Origin: Halopiger aswanensis | Lineage (GTDB): Archaea > Halobacteriota > Halobacteria > Halobacteriales > Natrialbaceae | Assembly: GCF_003610195.1 (NCBI RefSeq) | Contig: NZ_RAPO01000003.1 | Coordinates: forward strand, 372,001 to 436,000 | Direction of reading: 5' to 3' | Length of the DNA: 64,000 nt | In this document: piece by piece, positions 43,344-52,975 of the stretch | Numbering within the stretch: the stretch's first letter is position 1 | Layout: every line of letters begins with the position of its first letter | Program-made: the position numbers and the translations under genes | Notes under the pieces: generated by a model | Databases searched by the model: none | Told to the model about the DNA's origin: nothing | Seen by the model: the letters and a program-made list of their open reading frames with translations, nothing else

Positions 43344-44591
43344 TCACCCTCTACGACGCCCTGCCGCGATACCGAGTGCGGCGAGTGTAGCGACGATGCC
43401 GAACCCGGGAATCGAATCGTTCGTCGATTCAGTCGATTCCGTCGCCGACGCCGAAGTCGATGCGCTCTCGTTCGACTGCGCTTCTTCCGTTCCTTCGGTC
43501 GTATTTCCGGCATCGACGATAGCAACGGATCGCTCCTCGACGAGTTCGTCCGCCGAGTAGGCGCTGAGGGTCGCCCCGACCCCGGCGTCGACACCGTCGA
43601 GATCGAACGCGGCCTGTACGGTCCCATTTTGGTCGACCGTCGCTGTCGATTCGCGCACGAACTGCTCGGGCGAGACGAGCATCACGTCGAGTTCCGTGCC
43701 CGTTTCGGCATCAACGTCAAGCGCAACCGACGCCGACGACGCGTTCTCGAGTATCGTATCTGCATTAGTAGTCGACCGATCACCGTCTTGCCCGGCCGCA
43801 GTCACGTAGACGGGGTAGTCTTCGGAGACGTTCGCTTCGTCCCCTCGAACGGCGAACTCCGCTCGTTGCGGGGCCGAGTGATCCTCGAGGTCGAACGTCA
43901 CGGTTGCGACGCCGCTTTCGTTGACCGTTGTCGACTCGGTCACGACGAAAACCCCAGGTGCCGACAGTCGGACCTCGAGTTGATCGCCTTCGGTCGCTCC
44001 GGCCGGTTCGAGTGCGATCGTTTCGGCCGAGTCATTCTCGAGGAGGATCCAGCCCCGGTCGGTCGGAGTCACGGGGTCGTCACTCGCCTCGACGGCGTTC
44101 TCGTTTCGGTCGTCCGCCGCAGCGACGACAACGTTCGTTTCGTCAATAACGGACTCACCGTCCGCATTCGACTCGAGCACTGCGAGCTCGTAACTCGCCG
44201 GATCCAGCGCCGACTCGAGTTCCGATTCACTGCTGATATCGAGCGACGCGTCGCCCGCGACCGAAATCGGCGATTCGGAGTCGGCCGTCGCATACGGATC
44301 GATCCGGATCGTTACCGTCTCCGCTTCGCCCGGATCGATCGTTCCGGTGAGTTCGTAGTTGAGCTGATCCTCGTCGCCGAATCGGACGGGAATTTCGTCC
44401 GCGTCGCCGACCGTTACGTTGACGGTCGCAGTTTCGTTCTCCTGCACTTCGACGGTATCCGAATCGAACGACGGATCATCGGCAGCGGCGGCTACACTCG
44501 CACTCGCAGAGAGGACACAGAGGGCGAGCAGTCCGATCGCGAGCAGTCGTTTCGATATCGCTACTCCTGCTATGGGGGACCAATTACCCAT
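43344..44591 (-). CDS. Secreted surface protein with PGF-CTERM anchor
   Basis: A 415-residue exported protein. There is a signal peptide at about 15-36 (LLAIGLLALCVLSASASVAA), then several Ig-like beta domains rich in Asp/Glu and N-x-T/S sites (NVT, NES, NAS). A Thr/Ser/Glu linker (about 365-390) leads to the C-terminal tripartite tail PGFGIVATLAALGIAAGRRR. This PGF-CTERM signal is cut by archaeosortase ArtA and the protein is lipid-anchored at the surface. Its beta modules resemble BGTF/S-layer proteins. The partner is unknown. Confidence 0.9.
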   Translation of the reverse strand: MGNWSPIAGVAISKRLLAIGLLALCVLSASASVAAAADDPSFDSDTVEVQENETATVNVTVGDADEIPVRFGDEDQLNYELTGTIDPGEAETVTIRIDPYATADSESPISVAGDASLDISSESELESALDPASYELAVLESNADGESVIDETNVVVAAADDRNENAVEASDDPVTPTDRGWILLENDSAETIALEPAGATEGDQLEVRLSAPGVFVVTESTTVNESGVATVTFDLEDHSAPQRAEFAVRGDEANVSEDYPVYVTAAGQDGDRSTTNADTILENASSASVALDVDAETGTELDVMLVSPEQFVRESTATVDQNGTVQAAFDLDGVDAGVGATLSAYSADELVEERSVAIVDAGNTTEGTEEAQSNESASTSASATESTESTNDSIPGFGIVATLAALGIAAGRRRG

Positions 44592-44719
44592 ACGCGGGAG
44601 TAGTTACGTCGCTGTAATATATTCTTCGTTGACAATAAATGGAGCGAGTTTGGAAACTCGATACTCAGGTCAAATCCGATACCGACGAACGAAGCAGTGA
44701 TATCGACCGGCCAAACACG

Positions 44720-47700
44720 TCACATGAAGTCCTCGATGCCTGATTGTTTGTTCTTGTCGTTCTCGAAGATGCTCTCGAGCGAGCGCTCTAAGACCTCCAA
44801 CCGCTGTTTCGTGTAGTCGCGACAGTCGTACTCCTCGGCGACCTGAATCGCGGTCTGCATGTACTTGTTCACCGAACCCTGGTGGACGGTGAGGTTGACC
44901 TGGCCGCCACACTCCCGACACTCGCCGGTCAGGGGCATCCGGCGGAACTTCTCGCCGCAGTCGAGACACCGGGTTTCCTGCCGCGAGAAGGCCCGCAAGT
45001 TGCCGATCAGGTCCGGCAGGAAGTGGTACTCGATGACCCGCTCGGCGACGTCGGTCTCGTCGACGGCCTCGAGTTTCCGCGAGAGTTCCAGTTGGGCGTC
45101 CATCTTCTCCATCATCGAGCCCAGCGTCTTGTAGGCGGAGAGGTCGGGGCCCATCGCGATGTCGGTGGTGTCGTGGGTATGCTCGAAGCCGGTGTACTCG
45201 CGGTCGGTTCCGAGCGTCTCCTCGGCGATCTGGATGTCGACCTCCTCGGGGTCGGCCTGCTCGCGGGTGGCCTCGTAGAACTCGCGGGGATACTGCGAGA
45301 CGATGTCCATGTTGTGGGCCTCGTCGTCGATCTCGGAGGGATCGATGCGGGAGGACATGACGAGGGGGGCGTCCATCTTGCCACCGCGCTTGTCCGGCAA
45401 GAAAGACTTACTGAAGTTGAGAAGTCCGTCGAGAAGCAGCATGACGCAGTCCTCGTCGCCGTCGCAATTGCGACGCTTCGCGGCGTGGAAGTACGGATGA
45501 GCGTACCCAACGGCTGCACTGGTGAAACCGATCACACGTCCGACAGTTGCGGCGCTCGTGTGGGGCGCCATGCCGAAGACGAGTTCGCCCACGAGGTCCT
45601 GGCGATCCTCGATCTCGTAGAACGGCTCGAGGCCGTAGTACTGCTCTAAGAGGTCGTCGATGAAATCCGCCGTTTTCATCATGTGCTCGGCGGCGCCGTC
45701 CGAGAGAACGATGTCCTGCACTTTCAGCTCGACCAGCTGGTCCTCGTGGGTCAGCGGCTCGCCGTGGATGTCCTCGTCGTAGCCGAGCGCCTGCAGTTGG
45801 CCGACGTCGACGTCGAGTTCGCTGGCCCGAACCGCCGTTACAGGGAGGTCGGTCATGTCGTAGCGGACGGTGCCGTCCTTGAACGCCGAGACGTCGTGTT
45901 TCGCCCGCAGAACGCCCTTCTCGATCGGTTCGGGGATCTTGTTCGTCGAGGAGAGCCCCTTGACGCCTTTCAGAATGTCGAAGGCGTTCTCGCGTTCACC
46001 GACCGACTCTAAGGCGCTGCGGAACTCGTCGTTGACGTCGATCTCGCGGGATTCGACGCAGGTCCCCTCGACCTCGCAGCGGTCGCACTCGACGCGACCG
46101 GCGTCGTCGGGCTCGAGCGATTGGTCGCAGTCCGGACAGCGGTAGTCGGGCTCGGTTCGGGCGTTGCAGTCCGGACAGCGGTTCTTGAACGTCTCCGCGT
46201 CGCAGTCCGGACAGCGCTGGCGGCCGACCTGCACTTCGACGACGCCCGGCGTATCGGACATCGTCTCGGCGTGTTTGGCCGCGTCGGCGACGTTGCGCTG
46301 CGTGCCGCCGGCCTCGCCGATCGGGAACAGGGTGTGGACGGCGGGACTTAGATCCCGGCTCTCGGACTTCTCCGGGCGGCCCATTCGGTTCCCGATTCGG
46401 GTGGGTGCGCGCTCGCGAACCTCGAACGGGGCGACCTCGTTGACCGCCTCGATGGCGTTGTCGCCTTCCTCGTCGTGGCCCCAGGTGCGGGCCCGCTCGG
46501 AGAGGTCGTCGTCGCTCCAGGTACGCTCGAGTTCGACGGTCGGCGCCTCGGGGTCGGGTTCGGGCTCCTCCCCGCGACCCTCCGGATCCGGCTCGAGCGC
46601 GGCCCCGTCGGCGACCGCCTGCCGGAGCTCGCAGCCGACCGTGCGAACGAACGGCCGCCAGTCGTCGATTTCGATGCGGTCCTCGCTTTCGCGCTGGCGG
46701 TGCTCGATGACGACGGTCTCGAGTGCGTCTGCGACCGCCTCGTCGTGCTCGAGGACGAGGATGCTGTCGTCCCCGTTACCGTTCACGCTGCCGTCGCCGT
46801 CCTCCTCGATTCGTCCCTCGGCGACCGCCGCCGCGAGGTCGCAGAAGGCGTCGACCGAGATGTCGTGCCAGAGGTAGGTGTACTCGGGATGGAGCGGGGC
46901 GTCGTACTCGAGGGCCCACTCGAGGGCCTCCTCGGGGTCGGGGAACTCGAGGTCGATTCGAGGGTCGTCTTTCAGGGCTTGGACGTCCACACCGGCTTCC
47001 TCGAGGTCCTGTACCCACCACTCGTAGGTGTAGGAGGCCGGCGCGAGCGGGTGGTTGTTCTCGACGAACTCGCCGTAGTTGACCAGGTACTCCCCGAGGT
47101 CCAGGATCTTCTCGACGCCGTTTCGGATTTCAAGGGCGTCCTCGGGGTCATCGATCCGGCGCACGTCGCCGTTGGCGAGTTTGACGGTCGGGCCCTCGAT
47201 GGAGTCGACGGGGACGACCCCCGCCGCTTTGCCGGGCCGTTCGGTCTTGATCTGAGTCCCGGTCGCGAGGAAGTCGTCGACCAGGTGCATCGCGGCGGGG
47301 TGGACGCCGGCGGTCGCGAAGCCGTGATTGCGCGCGCGGCCGTAGCGCAGGCGGAACCCACCGTGAGCGCAGGGGTGGGAAAAGACCGGCCGGCCGGCGA
47401 TCAGGTCCCGGAGGAACTTCTTCGATTTGTCGACGCGCGGGGGACCCTGCGGTTCGTCGGATTCGGAACCGTCGTCGGCGCCCTCGGCATCTGCATCGTC
47501 CCCGTCATCGGCGGATTCCTCGTCGGCGTCGTCGGCCTCGTCGTCGCTTTCCTCGTCGCCCGCATCGTCGTAGTAGGTGCCGTCGATCAGATCCTGCAGC
47601 CACGGCCAGTCGACCTCCTCGAGATTGCGGGTGTAGCGCTGGATCTTCGGGGCCTTCAGGGCGATCCCTTCGGCCATGACGAGACACATCCCGCCGCGGG

Positions 47701-48409
47701 CGCTGTTGGTGTCGACCCGCTCCAAGTCGCGAAAGCCCGACACCTCTTCGTCGCCCGTCGCTTCGCCGTCCAGCATGATCGGCATGTGCTTCGCGATGAA
47801 CTTCGTCTCCTTGTCCTTGGGCGTGTACTGGAGACCGGTCTCCTTGTCGTAAAGGGCAATTTCCTCGGCGTAGCGCTCGATCTCGTCGTCGCGGGCCTTG
47901 TACTGGTCGATGCCCACGAGCGCGCGGGTGTAGTCCGCCACGAGCACGGAGAGGGCCTGCGCGGTACCACCCGCCGAGCGGATCGGTCCCGCGTAGTAGA
48001 CGTTGACGAACTCGGTGCCGTCGTCGTTCTCGAGGATTTCGACCTTGTCGATCCCCTCGATGGGGGCGGCGACGACGCCCTCGGTCAGTAGGGCGACCGC
48101 AGTACGGACGGCGCCCTCGACCTTCCCGGCTTTGGTCTCGTAGTCGCCCACACGACCCTCGGCGAAGTCCTCGGCGAGTTCGAGCGCTGCTTCCTCGCGG
48201 GACATCTCGCCCTCGAGTTCGCGGACGCGTTCGGCGACGCCGTCGATCCCGAGGATGTTCTCGACGCGGTCGGCCATGTCCCGCGCGGTCGGAATCTCGA
48301 CCTCGGGTTTCGGGTCGGCACCGCGCTGTTTGGCCGTCTCTGCCACGTCGAAGGCCTCGTCGAGGCGAGATTCGAGCGTCTGGAAGTACTGCTCGTCTTC
48401 CTCGCGCAT
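44720..48409 (-). CDS. polC: DNA polymerase D large subunit DP2
   Basis: A 1229-residue catalytic subunit of the archaeal replicative polymerase PolD. Conserved blocks: NVYYAGPIRSAGGTAQALSV near 136, DTNSARGGMCLV near 230, the catalytic stretch NCDGDEDCVMLLLDGLLNFS near 975 with the key aspartates, and two zinc knuckle sets (CPDCDAETFKNRCPDC around 745 and CLDCGEKFRRMPLTGECREC near 1165). It has no intein, unlike several haloarchaeal DP2 genes. Residues 285-325 are a long Asp/Glu linker. The stop of the upstream PPC gene is one base before its ATG. Confidence 0.97.
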   Translation of the reverse strand: MREEDEQYFQTLESRLDEAFDVAETAKQRGADPKPEVEIPTARDMADRVENILGIDGVAERVRELEGEMSREEAALELAEDFAEGRVGDYETKAGKVEGAVRTAVALLTEGVVAAPIEGIDKVEILENDDGTEFVNVYYAGPIRSAGGTAQALSVLVADYTRALVGIDQYKARDDEIERYAEEIALYDKETGLQYTPKDKETKFIAKHMPIMLDGEATGDEEVSGFRDLERVDTNSARGGMCLVMAEGIALKAPKIQRYTRNLEEVDWPWLQDLIDGTYYDDAGDEESDDEADDADEESADDGDDADAEGADDGSESDEPQGPPRVDKSKKFLRDLIAGRPVFSHPCAHGGFRLRYGRARNHGFATAGVHPAAMHLVDDFLATGTQIKTERPGKAAGVVPVDSIEGPTVKLANGDVRRIDDPEDALEIRNGVEKILDLGEYLVNYGEFVENNHPLAPASYTYEWWVQDLEEAGVDVQALKDDPRIDLEFPDPEEALEWALEYDAPLHPEYTYLWHDISVDAFCDLAAAVAEGRIEEDGDGSVNGNGDDSILVLEHDEAVADALETVVIEHRQRESEDRIEIDDWRPFVRTVGCELRQAVADGAALEPDPEGRGEEPEPDPEAPTVELERTWSDDDLSERARTWGHDEEGDNAIEAVNEVAPFEVRERAPTRIGNRMGRPEKSESRDLSPAVHTLFPIGEAGGTQRNVADAAKHAETMSDTPGVVEVQVGRQRCPDCDAETFKNRCPDCNARTEPDYRCPDCDQSLEPDDAGRVECDRCEVEGTCVESREIDVNDEFRSALESVGERENAFDILKGVKGLSSTNKIPEPIEKGVLRAKHDVSAFKDGTVRYDMTDLPVTAVRASELDVDVGQLQALGYDEDIHGEPLTHEDQLVELKVQDIVLSDGAAEHMMKTADFIDDLLEQYYGLEPFYEIEDRQDLVGELVFGMAPHTSAATVGRVIGFTSAAVGYAHPYFHAAKRRNCDGDEDCVMLLLDGLLNFSKSFLPDKRGGKMDAPLVMSSRIDPSEIDDEAHNMDIVSQYPREFYEATREQADPEEVDIQIAEETLGTDREYTGFEHTHDTTDIAMGPDLSAYKTLGSMMEKMDAQLELSRKLEAVDETDVAERVIEYHFLPDLIGNLRAFSRQETRCLDCGEKFRRMPLTGECRECGGQVNLTVHQGSVNKYMQTAIQVAEEYDCRDYTKQRLEVLERSLESIFENDKNKQSGIEDFM

Positions 48410-48410
48410 G

Positions 48411-48830
48411 TCAGAGCCAGAGGTCCAGTTCGGTCGTCTCGTCGTACTCGCGCTCGAGGGGGTCCTCGAAGACGCGCATGTGAACCTCGCCGGCCCAGAT
48501 CGTCGCCTCGTTCAGGTGGCCCGCGTAGGTCGTGCCCTCGTCGTCGGAGAGCACGGCGTGGGTGTGGGCGAACCGCTCGTCGTCCAGCCACGAGACGTTG
48601 CCCACGCAACTGGCCACCTCGAGCGGCTCGTCGAACTCGATCGGGTAGTACTCGCACTCGTCTTGATCGTAGAACCAGAGTTCCGCGTCCTGCACGGCGC
48701 CGAGCGCGGTAAACCACGCCGCGTCGGCCTCGACGTCGTCGGCGAGCGATTCGATCTCGGCCCGCCAGTCGGCCCCCGTCTCGAGACGGGCCACGTACTC
48801 GGCCGTCGTCTCGACCTCGCGATAATCCAT
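48411..48830 (-). CDS. PPC-domain (DUF296) protein
   Basis: 139 residues forming one PPC domain: WFTALGAVQDAELWFYDQDE, ASCVGNVSW, and the metal-binding FAHTHAVLSDDEGTTYAGHL followed by EVHMRVFEDP. Plants use the domain in AT-hook DNA-binding proteins, while archaeal and bacterial copies stand alone and form trimers. It is the first gene of the DP2 operon (1-nt spacing), which hints at a link to nucleic acid metabolism, by context only. Confidence 0.9.
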   Translation of the reverse strand: MDYREVETTAEYVARLETGADWRAEIESLADDVEADAAWFTALGAVQDAELWFYDQDECEYYPIEFDEPLEVASCVGNVSWLDDERFAHTHAVLSDDEGTTYAGHLNEATIWAGEVHMRVFEDPLEREYDETTELDLWL

Positions 48831-49115
48831 ACGTTCACGTCTGGTGGACGGCATCAAAAAGGTTGAGGAACCCCGTCGCGGGGGCCGCTCGACCGGCGCA
48901 GATCGACGCGGCAGCCGAGCGCGCTGAGAGGACTGTCGACAGTCTAAGTGCCTTTCTGACAACACGCAGGCGTACGAAGACGGCCTCGAGCGGACGACTA
49001 CATCCGATCGAGACCGGAAACTGATACTTTGTCGCAGTCATGTTCTTCGAGTACCATTTTCGAACAGGGACGTACAGTCGAGACCGCGTAACAGGGAATT
49101 ACACAACTCGGCGGC

Positions 49116-49125
49116 GAATATATCA
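49116..49125 (+). promoter_or_regulatory. TATA box of the oligopeptide ABC operon
   Basis: GAATATATCA lies in the gap 48831-49187, which has no gene. It would start RNA near 49150, giving a short leader before the ATG at 49188. The sequence CGGGAGGATG touches the start codon but leaves no spacing for a Shine-Dalgarno. Confidence 0.45.
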
Positions 49126-49187
49126 CCGAATACACAGTAGTTTGGTAGGAGATAACAAAGACCACTGGTACGTCTATCGTCGGGAGG

Positions 49188-50864
49188 ATGGGATATCAGT
49201 CACCGACTTCGACTCGCCGTCGAGTACTGGCCGCCGGTGGGGCGGTCTCGGCGGCGGTCATCGCAGGGTGCATCGGTGAGGAGGACGGCGGTAACGGGAA
49301 CGGTGATGGGAACAGCACCGCCGACATCAGCGACTACCAGTACGAGCGCGAGGAGCCCGACGACGAGGAGGCGGCCCGCAGCAGTTCCCTCGAGTTCCTC
49401 CAGCCCGCCGAGCGGGACGAGGACTTCGACCCCGTCGTCTCCTTCGACTCCTACAGCATGCAGGTCGCGAACCTCGTGTTCGACGGCCTCTACGAGTGGG
49501 ACGACGAGATGACGCTCGAGCCGAAGATCGCCGACGGGATGCCCGAGGAGGAGGACGGCACGACCTACGTCTTCCAGATTCAGGAAGGAATCGAGTTCCA
49601 CAACGGCGACGAGGTGACCGCCTCGGACGTGGCCCACTCCTTCACGGCGCCCGTCGAGGAGGAAACCCAGAACGCGGCGACGTACGCGATGATCGAGTCG
49701 GCCGAGCCGATCGACGATTACTCGCTCGAGGTGAGCCTCGAGCACGAGTACGGCCCCTTTACCATGATGACGATGGGCGTCAACGTCGTCCCGGAGGACG
49801 TCCGGACCGAGGACAGGGAGGCCTTCAACACCGATCCGATCGGCTCGGGTCCCTACCAGTTCGCGGACTTCCAGCCCGGCGAGTACGTCGAACTCGAGCG
49901 CTGGGACGACTACTGGGATGATCCCCAGCCCTACGTCCAGACGATCCGGTTCGAGGCGGCGCCGGACGACGCGAACCGCGTCGCGCAGGTGCTGGCAGGC
50001 GATACGGACGTCATCGACACGGTGCCGGCCACGGAGTGGGACGAGGTCGAGAGCGAGGACGGCGTCCGGATCCACGGGACCCGGAGTCCGTCGTACATGT
50101 ACCTCGCCTTCAACTGCAACGAGGGCCAGACGACGGATCCGGACGTCAGACGGGCCGTCGCCCACTCGTTCTCGATGCAGCAGTTCGTCGAGGACCACCT
50201 CGGGGCCGCGGCCGACGCGCTCGTGAGCCCGATTCCGGAACTGACCAACGAAGCGGGCGGCTGGGAGTTCCCCACGGACGAGTGGGCGGACCAGATGCCC
50301 GAGTACGATCCCGACCAGGCCGAGCAACTGCTCAACGACGCGGGCGTCCCGGACGATTGGTCACCCCGGATCATCGCCCCCGAGGGCGGCCCGCGCGAGG
50401 CGCTTGCCGAACGGATCGGCTCCCGGCTCACCGAGGTCGGCTACGGGGCGGACGTCCAGGGCATGTCGTTCGCGACGCTCGTCGACACCTACGTGACCGG
50501 CAACGCCGACGACTACGAGATGTACCTGCTGGGCTGGACCGGCGGCCCGGACCCCGACGTCTACTACTACAACCTCTTCCACGAGAGCCAGGAGGGCGTC
50601 GGCCAGGGCCACTTCTACGAGGGGCAGGGCGAGTTCCACGACAACATCCTCGCGGCCCGCGAGAGCGCCGACAAGGAGGAGCGCCGAGACCTGTACGTTA
50701 GCGTCACCGAAGAAGTTCTCGAGTACCTGCCGGTGTTGCCGGCCTACTCGGAGCACAACACGATGGCCGCCCGCGAGCAAGTCAAGGACCTGCACGCGCA
50801 CCCGGAGGTGAGCTACAACCCGCGCATTGTCTCGGACTACCAGAATACCTGGATCGACGGTTGA
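49188..50864 (+). CDS. Oligopeptide-type ABC transporter solute-binding lipoprotein
   Basis: 558 residues. The Tat signal STRRRVLAAGGAVSAAVIAG is followed by the lipobox Cys at about 28 (AGCIGEED), so it is folded before export and lipid-anchored outside. A Gly/Asn-rich spacer leads to an SBP_bac_5 domain: FDGLYEWDDEMTLEPKIADG, HNGDEVTASDVAHSF and IGSGPYQFADFQPGEYVELE. It binds di- or oligopeptides or similar nickel-type ligands. It is the first of five genes in a complete Dpp/Opp operon. Confidence 0.95.
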   Translation: MGYQSPTSTRRRVLAAGGAVSAAVIAGCIGEEDGGNGNGDGNSTADISDYQYEREEPDDEEAARSSSLEFLQPAERDEDFDPVVSFDSYSMQVANLVFDGLYEWDDEMTLEPKIADGMPEEEDGTTYVFQIQEGIEFHNGDEVTASDVAHSFTAPVEEETQNAATYAMIESAEPIDDYSLEVSLEHEYGPFTMMTMGVNVVPEDVRTEDREAFNTDPIGSGPYQFADFQPGEYVELERWDDYWDDPQPYVQTIRFEAAPDDANRVAQVLAGDTDVIDTVPATEWDEVESEDGVRIHGTRSPSYMYLAFNCNEGQTTDPDVRRAVAHSFSMQQFVEDHLGAAADALVSPIPELTNEAGGWEFPTDEWADQMPEYDPDQAEQLLNDAGVPDDWSPRIIAPEGGPREALAERIGSRLTEVGYGADVQGMSFATLVDTYVTGNADDYEMYLLGWTGGPDPDVYYYNLFHESQEGVGQGHFYEGQGEFHDNILAARESADKEERRDLYVSVTEEVLEYLPVLPAYSEHNTMAAREQVKDLHAHPEVSYNPRIVSDYQNTWIDG

Positions 50865-50978
50865 CGCCGCCCGATCGGTGCCGTGAGCAGCCTCGTCGGC
50901 GCCGACGATCCAGTCGCAGCGAGGAGAGACGAACCGGACACCGAACACACGCCGAACCCCCCGCTTGAGAGCCACGCA

Positions 50979-51977
50979 ATGGGACTACTCCGCTACACGA
51001 CCTACCGATTCGCGCAGGCGATCCCCGTCCTGATCGGGATCTCGGTCATCACGTTCGTCCTCGCGAACATGACGCCGGGCGACCCGATCAGGCTGATGGT
51101 GCAGGGTCAGGAGGTCGACGCCGAAACGATCGCGCAACTCGAGGCCCGCTACGGCCTCGACAGGCCGCTCCACGAGCGGTACCTCGATTACATGGCCGGG
51201 CTCGTGCAGGGCGACATGGGTCACAGCTTCCACCGGAACCGCCCCGTCTCCGACCTGATCGCTCGGCGGATCGGCCCGACGCTGATGCTGGTGCTGTCGG
51301 CGTACGCGTTCGCGCTCGTCACGTCGATTCCGCTCGGCATCCTCGCGGCCAAGCGGCGAAACGAGCCGTTCGACCACGTCTCGCGGATCGTCGCGCTGAT
51401 CGGCGTGAGCACGCCCTCGTTCTGGATCGGCATCATGCTGATCCTGCTGTTCGGCGTCCAACTGGGCTGGCTCCCGTCGTCGGACCTGGTCTACCCCTGG
51501 TGGCCGCCGGAGACGTACGGGCACGACGGCTACGTCGAGCACGCGGTCGAGACGCTCCGGCACCTGCTGTTGCCGATGATCGCGCTGGGGACCCTGCAGA
51601 TGGCGACGCTGATGCGCGTCGAGCGCACGCAGATGATCGACTCGCTGCAGGGCGAATACGTCAAGCTCGCGCGGGCCTACGGCGTCCCCGAGGGCACGAT
51701 CCTGCGCAAGCACGCGTTTCAGGTCGCCCAGTTGCCGATCATCACGATCGTCGGGCTCAACCTGTCGACGGCGCTGGGCGGCGCGGTACTGACCGAGTTC
51801 GTCTTCAACATCAACGGCCTCGGGCGACTGTTCTACGAGGCGATCGTCCAGTTAGATTACCAACTCATCATGGGTATCACGATGATCATCGCGACGATGT
51901 TCGTGATCGGCGTCATCATCACCGACATCGCCTACGCGTACATCGATCCGCGCGTCACGTACGGGGAGGCTGAATAG
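50979..51977 (+). CDS. ABC transporter permease, DppB type
   Basis: 332 residues, six helices. The N terminus (RFAQAIPVLIGISVITFVLA) is the conserved first helix of DppB/OppB, the EAA loop is EYVKLARAYGVPEGTILRKH (about 225-244), and the end has VFNINGLGRLFYEAI. It is 1 nt from the next permease. ATG 50979 gives the family N terminus; the frame extends upstream into non-conserved sequence. Confidence 0.95.
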   Translation: MGLLRYTTYRFAQAIPVLIGISVITFVLANMTPGDPIRLMVQGQEVDAETIAQLEARYGLDRPLHERYLDYMAGLVQGDMGHSFHRNRPVSDLIARRIGPTLMLVLSAYAFALVTSIPLGILAAKRRNEPFDHVSRIVALIGVSTPSFWIGIMLILLFGVQLGWLPSSDLVYPWWPPETYGHDGYVEHAVETLRHLLLPMIALGTLQMATLMRVERTQMIDSLQGEYVKLARAYGVPEGTILRKHAFQVAQLPIITIVGLNLSTALGGAVLTEFVFNINGLGRLFYEAIVQLDYQLIMGITMIIATMFVIGVIITDIAYAYIDPRVTYGEAE

Positions 51978-51978
51978 C

Positions 51979-52974
51979 ATGGCGGTCGGCGAAACCCAGG
52001 TCGAGAGCGGCACCGAGCCGGCGACCAAGGAAACCGAAACCGGGTGGCGCAACACCCTCCGGAAGATCAAGCGAGACACCACCGCTCGCTGGGGTCTCTA
52101 CGTCATCCTGACCGTCCTGTTGATCACGGCGTACACGCTCGTCGACGCGAACCTCTCGCGGCTCACGTTCGGCGCGCTCTCGGATTTCACGTTCGCGGAG
52201 ACGCTGCCGATCTTCGAACACCCCGAGAACCTGCCGCCGCCGGGCGAAGCCCAGCCGAACGAACCGCCCGCGTTCCACGCCGGCGGGTCGCTCGAGCACC
52301 CCCTCGGGACGGATCCGAGCGGCCGGGACTACTTCACCCGGATCGTGTACGGCGCGCAGGTGTCGGTCAGCGTCGGCCTCGCCGCGACCTTCCTCGGGCT
52401 GGTCGGCGGGACGATCGTCGGCGCCGTCGCCGGCTACTACGGCGGCTGGGTCGACGACCTGCTGATGCGGATCATCGAGACGGTGTACGCGATCCCGCCG
52501 CTGATCCTGATCATCGTCTTCACGGTGTTCGTCAGCGGCGGCAGCCCGGACGTGATGTACGCCATCGTCGGCGTCGGCGTCGCCTTTATCCCGGTGTTCG
52601 CCCGGATCATCCGCAGCGAGGTGCTGTCGGTTCGCGAGATGGACTACATCGAAGCGGCCCGCGCCGCCGGTGTGAAAGACCGCAACATCATCCTGCACCA
52701 CGTTATCCCGAACAGTTTCGCACCCGTGCTGGTGTACGCGACGTTGCAGATCGGCGTGACCATCCTGATCGTCGCCGGCATCTCGTTCCTCGGGTTCGGC
52801 GCGCAGCCGCCGACGCCCGACTGGGGCGAGATGCTCAACACGTCCCACAGCTACATGCACTCGAACGTCTGGCTCTCGATCTGGCCCGGCCTCGCGATCA
52901 TGGTCACCATCATGGGCTTCAACCTGTTCGGCGACGGCCTGCAGGACGCCTTAGACCCCCGAATCAACGATTAA
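51979..52974 (+). CDS. ABC transporter permease, DppC type
   Basis: 331 residues. A cytoplasmic N terminus of about 35, then helix 1, a long extracytoplasmic segment (about 55-110) with HPLGTDPSGRDYFTRI, five further helices, and the EAA loop MDYIEAARAAGVKDRNIILH. Family length is close to 300; the extra length is in the first outside loop (FEHPENLPPPGEAQPNEPPA). It is 1 nt apart from both neighbours. Confidence 0.95.
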   Translation: MAVGETQVESGTEPATKETETGWRNTLRKIKRDTTARWGLYVILTVLLITAYTLVDANLSRLTFGALSDFTFAETLPIFEHPENLPPPGEAQPNEPPAFHAGGSLEHPLGTDPSGRDYFTRIVYGAQVSVSVGLAATFLGLVGGTIVGAVAGYYGGWVDDLLMRIIETVYAIPPLILIIVFTVFVSGGSPDVMYAIVGVGVAFIPVFARIIRSEVLSVREMDYIEAARAAGVKDRNIILHHVIPNSFAPVLVYATLQIGVTILIVAGISFLGFGAQPPTPDWGEMLNTSHSYMHSNVWLSIWPGLAIMVTIMGFNLFGDGLQDALDPRIND

Positions 52975-52975
52975 T

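Noticed and set aside
44720-48409. Intein in the DP2 gene
   Set aside because: The frame is continuous with normal length and no Hint-domain or HNG-Cys boundary at the catalytic stretch.
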